This document shows, piece by piece, positions 58,216-64,000 of a stretch of DNA of 64,000 nt; within the stretch, counting starts at the first letter, position 1, and every line of letters starts with the position of its first letter. The notes under the pieces were generated by a model. It ran no database searches. It saw nothing but the letters and a program-made list of their open reading frames with translations, and had not been told where the DNA came from. A program made the position numbers and the translations under genes. Where the stretch lies: contig JASWJB010000012.1 of assembly GCA_032433595.1 (NCBI GenBank), positions 1 through 64,000 on the forward strand. Reading direction: 5' to 3'. The stretch is from Conoideocrella luteorostrata. Taxonomy: Eukaryota > Ascomycota > Sordariomycetes > Hypocreales > Clavicipitaceae.

Positions 58216-59287
58216 TCAACGCTTAAATCCGCCTTCCGCCATGGCAACAGCCCGTTTAGTTGCCTCGTCAACATCCTCCTTGGGCAGACCGAGCAAATCA
58301 TTGGCAAGACCCTGCGTCGCCTCAAAATTGCCGCCGCCGTTAGGGTAAAACGTGCGCGTGTACAAGCAAATACCAAACCCAAGATGCTCCCCCTTCTTCA
58401 TAATCTCCATGCCTCGCTGATACCGCTCCTCGTGTGGCTCATATTCAATAGTCCAGTCCGCGTCAGTTGTGCCCATAACGCGATGCACACTATCCAGCAT
58501 GTCCCGCTGGGACATGAGGAAGCTCGAGATATAGAGAGGCTTGTTGCGCCAGTTAGACAATGTGACTGACGTATCGTTTTCATCCTCAGGGAGCTCGTTA
58601 AGGCTGAGCAGTGCCTTCATAGCACGACCACACTGCTCCCAAGTGGACGTGTTGATCCTGGTCTTGCCATCATCGATAAAAGTGATTTTTTTGTTCGGGA
58701 AACTTAGCCCATACCAGCCCGGGCCCATGGCCAGAGAGAACTCGTACCAGAACGAGCAGCACATGAGAACCCAGGAAGAGACACTTTCGTCCTCAACGGA
58801 TTTAACCCCAGAGAGGACGGAAGGCCCAGTGAGGTTTTCGGCTGCGAGCTTCTCGTCAAAAACGTTTGTGCCATAGCCGTTGGGCATCACCCACGGAACA
58901 CCGGCCTTGGCCGCAGCCTTGATGATTTTGGCTTGTAAGTCTTTGGGAGCGGTGACTGCAAGAGAGATCATGAGAAACTGCTGGCCCTTTAAAGCATTGG
59001 TGAGAGAATCTTCATCATCGTAGTCTACAGGGACTACCTTGACGCCTTCGGGTTGTTTGCTCTTACTGTCCTTGCGAGTGATGGCAGTAATGGTGTGCTT
59101 GCCGGTGGAAGCGAGCGCCGCAGTAACGTGGCTGCCTACCTGACCGGTGGTCTAGTTATTGTTGTCAGCTTAATCGAAGACTAGAAACCTATACCGCGGC
59201 GGTGTCAATACATACTCCGATGATGGCGACCCTTTCAATTCTGTTGGTGAAGCCTGCTGGTTGGTCCTTGGCATATCTATGAGCCAT
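58216..59287 (-). CDS. NmrA-like NAD(P)-binding protein
   Basis: Atypical SDR of the NmrA/isoflavone reductase-like group; these bind NAD(P) and act as redox sensors or reductases. Two exons on the minus strand: 59287-59216 and 59151-58216, 335 residues, phase 0 at the junction. The junction completes the Rossmann motif IIGTTGQVGSHV, which supports the intron. It continues with a Thr/Arg segment ITAITRKDSKS, then VPVDYDDEDSL and KGQQFLMISLAVTAPKD. The substrate-side half has PWVMPNGYGTNVFD and GPGWYGLSFPNKKITFIDDG, a typical NmrA-like middle. The canonical catalytic Tyr-Lys pair is not evident, as in NmrA. It is about 770 bases from the co-directional MFS gene, a pairing also seen in toxicant-response loci, but a link is only suggestive. 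Confidence 0.88.
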
Positions 59288-60059
59288 GGTATTTTTTGTT
59301 CTGTTGAGGGTTATAGAGTTAAAATAGGATGATGTTTATGATACTGTTTGCTGAGTGGTGATTGTGAGTGCTCGAGCTGAATTACATCTCTCAAAAAGCA
59401 AGAGAGCCAAGCATGGTATATATACGTAAGTCGGCGCCACGCATTCTGCTTCGGCATGACACTTCTCGCCTTTTACAGATCTCTTAAATCCGAGCCTACC
59501 TATCTTAAGGTACCGACACCATTCTGAGTAGCTGAACTCCCGAATAATCATCGTTCAAATTGTTTGGTGTTTGTGTGTAATTGCCGTCAGGGCTCCAGAA
59601 TTACCCAATTCGGCAACCTAACCTCCGTTACCTCCACCAGCAAAACTGGGGGCCAAGGCAGAGGCCAACAGTTGGAGTTCAGAATACGAAAACGGGTTAG
59701 CGCCGTCGATCGGCGCTTCAGTCGTATGTCCGAAGCCCGTTGACTTGCGGCGGCGCAGTGAGAATTGTGGCTTTTCGCTGTTGTTGACGGTCCGAGTGGC
59801 GAGCAGGAGTTACGTTAAATCTGGATATTGCACGAGTCGTCACCTATGCATAAAGCGAATACAGCTCTGTTTCGTCTCGAATGAAAGGTAGCGGAGGAAG
59901 CGACCATGTTAGACCTATCTGTAGCACCTGTCATGATGTGTGCGTGGACATGATCGCAACGAAATGCTTGTGACGATTCTATTCTATTCTATCTATGTGC
60001 GACAATGACACGCTGCATGCTAATAGTTCTTGGGTATTGATGTGCGCTCGTCTTATCCA
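59288..60059. other. Intergenic region, NmrA-like gene promoter and MFS gene 3' flank
   Basis: Both neighbouring genes are on the minus strand. A TATATATA element at 59,415-59,422 is the NmrA-like gene's best core-promoter candidate. Nothing else is recognised. Confidence 0.5.
59415..59422 (-). promoter_or_regulatory. TATA box candidate for the NmrA-like gene
   Basis: TATATATA about 130 bases upstream of the ATG at 59,287 on the minus strand. Position and sequence only. Confidence 0.35.
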
Positions 60060-61960
60060 TCACGTCGAAACGAGACCTTGCTTCCCCCCCTGCTGTTGCT
60101 TCTCGCTCTCCGGCTCCATGACACTTGAGCCGCTCGATCCAGAACCTGGACCTGCCTCGATATCTGTATCTGTATCCTCCTTAGAATCAGAAACCTTCTT
60201 TGAAGTGGCCTCCTCCTTCCGACTCAGCCCATGATCCTTGATGAAGAAAGTTCCGAGGAAACACAGCCCAATAAGCGGCACCTGGTAGATGAAAACAGCA
60301 TAGCTCGCCGACATGTAAGCATCGAGAACGTCGGACGGAATACCACCAGGCATGTCCGGCAGGCTGTATGTCGAGTTGGCCAGGTACGAAAAGTCAGGAG
60401 GCAAAGCCGCCCGCAGAACAGCCTGCAGGACGGCAGCCGAGACCGCGAGACCGCAAGCACCTCCTGCGCAGCGGTTAAAGTTTCTGTTGGAGATGATGAC
60501 GGCGCGTCTGGACTTGTGGGAGTGTGCTTGTAGTGCGACCAGAGTTGGTTGCAGGACGAGACCAACACCGATGCCGAGGATGATGAGGGGAATGATGATG
60601 ACGCCGGGGTTGGTGTCTCGCTTGTAGAGCAATGTGAGACCGGCACCACTGCATCGCTAGTTGTTAGTGATTGGAGTGATTTAAAAAACAAAAAAAAGGA
60701 CCGCACGACATGAATTAAGTGTGAAAACTCACAGAAGCCAGAGGCCAAATCCGCACTTGATAACGATGCCGTATCGCCTGTATCGGGCAATCCAATAGCC
60801 TGCCGCAATTCCTGCTATACTCTGGATTCCAACAGTCGGGCAGAAGATGAGGGCTGACTCGATGATGGAAAACCGGCGGGCATTCTGCAGATACAATGGA
60901 ATATAGTAGACATATGATTGATACACGAGACCGAGGATGAAAGTCTGAACGAGGATGATCACAATGACCGGGTTTTTGAACATGGAGACTAATGGGTTCC
61001 AAGTCAGCGGAACATGTCTCAAACATACTAGAAGACGGCGTCCAACTTACTAGGCATCATCGGCAAAGCAGCCACTTTCCACTCGATAAAGATGAACAGC
61101 GCGAGCGACACACTCCCAATAGTCAGCATACTGAGAACCATGGGCGAGTGCCACGGGAAATAAGCACCACCTAGACATTCATCAACAAGCATTAGTCACA
61201 GTTCTTGCAGGCAACAACAAAAGGCTTGGAGTCTCAGGACACAGGACATACCTCCCGATATAGGGAGAAGTAGAAAGATGACGGCAATTGAGGAGGTCAG
61301 CAACCCCAACCAATCCACTTTCTTCATGCTCTCCTTGAACCCAGCAGTCGGCGGTTTCGAAGGCAAATACCACCAGGCCACCAGTGCGCTCAACGCGCCA
61401 AGCGGAGACAGCAGATAGAAGAAGCCACGCCATGTCGATTTCGAAATAAAAGCAGCGGCAATAAACGGCCCGGCTGCGCTTCCTAATCCAACCATGCTGG
61501 ATATGATACCCTGGTATTTACCGCGCTCCTCCAAGGTCACTATGTCGGACACAATGATCATACTCAGGTTGACGATGCCTCCACCGCCAATGCCAGCAAC
61601 ACCCCGGAAGATGTAAAACATGGTGACGTTTTGGCTGAGGCCGCACATGAGATCCGCAAAAGCTAGCATCATGACGGCGGTAATGTAGATGTTTTTTCGG
61701 CCAAATATGTCGGACATTCGACCGTAGAGCATCGTGAATGTCGTATTGGCAACGAGTGACGATGTCCCCGCCCAGGAGATGGTGTCGTTGGCATCCAACT
61801 CCTTGGCAATAGTGGGAAGGGCAGTAGATATGCCATTTTGGTCGATGAATGATATCAGAGATGGGATGGCCAGTATACACAGCACGGGGATGAGTTTCCG
61901 CCGAGGCAGGAGGTTGGCCTGGTCGTGAAGAACCGCTTCTGCCGATGTGAGTTCAGGCAT
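60060..61960 (-). CDS. Major facilitator superfamily transporter (DHA2-like exporter)
   Basis: Plasma-membrane H+ antiporter-type MFS protein, probably drug or metabolite efflux; substrate unknown. Four exons on the minus strand: 61960-61252, 61170-61051, 60988-60733 and 60648-60060, 557 residues, every phase kept. The cytosolic N-terminus MPELTSAEAVLHDQ leads to TM1 (IPVLCILAIPSLISFIDQNGI), then ALPTIAKEL and a motif A variant (LYGRMSDIFGRKNIY) between TM2 and TM3, an RG-V-GIGGGGIVNL helix, and motif-C-like SSMVGLGSAAGPFIAAAF. Exon 2 begins with an amphipathic GGAYFPWHSP, exon 3 carries ILVQTFILGLVYQSYVYYIP, and the C-terminus is a Ser/Glu/Lys-rich tail. The number of helices (probably 14) and ALPTIAKEL fit DHA2. 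A TATA-like element lies 100 bases upstream. Confidence 0.93.
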
Positions 61961-64000
61961 TTTTCCCGCCTTTCTCTTCGAGAGCAGAATATGTGGTTCT
62001 AAATAAAGTTGTATCTAAGAAACATGCCTAGACGGAAACCACGACGAGGACGTAGCTTTATAAAAGGAAGCAGCCGGTCCCTTAAGTATCTTATGTTGCG
62101 TTTCACCCAAATTGTCTCTTATCTCCCTTCGACACCGAACACAATGTCGGGCAACTTACACGTCGTACTGCACGGAGCCGCACATGCACATACACAGCCC
62201 AATACAACGGCGTATTTCTTGGCAACTCTCTTCTCAGGAAACCGACTGACTGTACTCCGTACGCTTGCGAGCTCCACCGCAACGATACACCGGCTTCGAT
62301 TTAGTGTTAGGTATACTAGTTGGTTCGCCGGGTGGGACGTACCCGGCAATGGCGTCGTGGGCGTCTAGTCGCACCCCTGGTGAAGTTGCCGCTCGAGGGG
62401 GCCAAGAAAAGGCTCATCCTCCGATTGGATACGGAGTACTCACACTGGCGATCAGACACCCTAGGATACTACCAATTCAAGATAAGAGAAATGCTGGTGG
62501 AGGTACGCATTCAACTTCCAAAAGGGGGCATTGCTGGCCGGTGGGTAATACGCTTCCATCTCCAGTTTTGGCGAGAGACATACCCAATCCCCCAATGAAG
62601 GAGCCTTGAAGGAGCTTTGACCTGTCATGGACCCGTTGGAGTATCAAGCCCGTCGTCGTATGAATGCCAAGGCTGCACGGCCGTCCATTCGAACTTTCGG
62701 CGGTCACGGAATAGACGGCCGTCCCTCGTGTCTTGAATCTGTATTTTCCTCTGGTCTGAGCGTTTATTTGACAACGTAGCAATATGGGGAGAGGGTTGTT
62801 GGTAAGGTTCTTGTTAAGGTTCCATAAGCGTTGGAACAGCGTGCTCTCTCTCATCTGGCCGTTGTTGTCTTGGGGTTGCAACAACACTCCACAGAAATAA
62901 TTGTTTCTGGATCAAGTTTGACATCATAATTCGAGACAAGCCATTCCGATGAGTAGATTTCTTCGACTTTGATTTTGAAATCTCGCTGCAACGAGCGTTT
63001 TACCAAAATCACGTCTTTCTTGAATTTTTGTTCACTTTGCGCCAAGAAGCCGAAATCACCAGTCCTCTTGGCCCTGCATCTGAACCGCTACGCCACAATT
63101 CCAGCGCCGCCGATAAATAGCCAATCTATCCCAACTACCGGCCGACATCATAGATCCATCATCGATCGGCAATAAAGCAGACCCACAGGCCAGGGTAGGA
63201 TTGCCTGTTCTCCACGCCCGTGGTACGCCGCACGCAGGTCGTGTCTCGCCATTGATTGGGAGCTGAAACAAAACTGGGCTACAACCAGTTTGTTTCCACT
63301 ATTACTATTCAAAAGAGTGACTTTGTTGTTGGAAGTAACGGCCAATTAATGATCAACGTCGCAAGCAATGCGAGCACAATGTGGCGGAGGCTCTGCACGC
63401 CAAGCTCGTCTGGTGATAGCACCCGCCACGACTGGCAATCTGTATTCATTTTTTGTTACAGTTCAAAGAGTCGCGACAGTTAACTGCCCTTACCCACCGA
63501 GTCAAGACTTGTTGCGACGAACGTAAAAAGCAGCGATGGCATCGGCGAATTCTGACGCAGTCACAGTACCAGGACTGAATTTGGTTTCGGCGACACTTTG
63601 GCCACAGCGACGATCGCCCTAACGTGAAAAGCGGACCTGAAAAAGAGCTAAAGAAAAAGATAGCGATACCTGACCTGACGTGGCAAACGTTGGACCTCCG
63701 GAAGACTGATTTTAGGGATAATAGAGTTGCTCTGCTGAGTATTCTTCGACCGTAATCCGGTCACTTAAGCCTCGCCAATTGAGTGGCAAAGTGCAAGATA
63801 AACAAAGACATGGGGAACATGAACGCACCTATCAGGAGTCAAATACTCCCAGTACGACCCTACCGAATGTAACTCCAACGCAGAGGCTGGTGGAAACAAG
63901 ACTGTATTCGTAATCATCTTGGCGTCCTAGCCGGCCACTGATACCGTTTTCGGTCATAAGTGTTTACGTGTTTCTGACATTGATAAAAACGGAATATATC
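61961..64000. other. Terminal 2 kb, no gene recognised
   Basis: Upstream of the MFS gene. Dispersed palindromes lie at about 62,252-62,262 and 62,430-62,440. Frames at 62,265-62,609, 62,320-62,598 and 62,477-62,887 overlap on different frames or strands, none with a domain. A gene entering from beyond 64,000 cannot be excluded. Confidence 0.5.
62057..62065 (-). promoter_or_regulatory. TATA-like element upstream of the MFS gene
   Basis: TTTTATAAA read on the minus strand, about 100 bases before the ATG at 61,960. Inferred from position. Confidence 0.35.

Overview
The window is chromosomal DNA of a filamentous ascomycete, most likely a sordariomycete of the order Hypocreales. The evidence is short introns (about 50-130 nt) with GTANGT-type donors and CTAAC-type branch points, pyrimidine-rich leaders, a fungal core gene set (Sec1, glycogen debranching enzyme, CSC1-type channel, fungal eIF4E-binding protein) and accessory families typical of these fungi (PhoD phosphatase, cAMP-receptor-like GPCR, NmrA-like oxidoreductase, MFS exporter). 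Genus and species cannot be fixed from the sequence alone. No rRNA, tRNA, CRISPR array or intact transposon was recognised.

Layout. 1-8 kb: an eIF4E-binding (Eap1/4E-T-like) protein converging on the exocytic SM protein Sec1. 8-15 kb: a G-patch protein, a Caps_synth/GT32-like glycosyltransferase, a PLP aminotransferase and an orphan protein. 15.9-22.6 kb: a nine-exon secreted alkaline phosphatase D, a C2-domain protein and a thioesterase. 24.5-27.2 kb: a cAMP-receptor-like GPCR converging on an SDR-type NAD(P)-binding protein. 28.4-33.5 kb: an FMO-like monooxygenase fused to a DUF6314 domain, an orphan coiled-coil protein and a D-lactate dehydrogenase-like enzyme. 34-42.7 kb: a decayed APH-family kinase, an F-box gene with two in-frame TAG codons, and a CSC1/DUF221 channel. 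42.7-50.1 kb is gene-poor with one small Gly/Gln-rich protein gene. 50-62 kb: a Cys-rich single-pass membrane protein, glycogen debranching enzyme, an NmrA-like protein and an MFS transporter. The last 2 kb shows no gene.

Functional links are loose: this is ordinary fungal gene order, not a clear biosynthetic cluster. Exon structures were rebuilt by hand from splice signals and phase. In most multi-exon genes every junction keeps phase and total length is a multiple of three, which supports the models.

The observation most worth following is the F-box gene at 36,896-39,124. Its only defects in 743 codons are two TAG codons, 12 codons apart, where related proteins are expected to have Trp. 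This is the pattern of UAG-to-UGG A-to-I mRNA editing known from sexual development of sordariomycetes, and equally of RIP-type CpA-to-TpA mutation. Next are a probable GC-AG intron in the GPCR gene and a dispersed palindrome (GTACTCCGTAC / GTACGGAGTAC) that recurs through the intergenic DNA.
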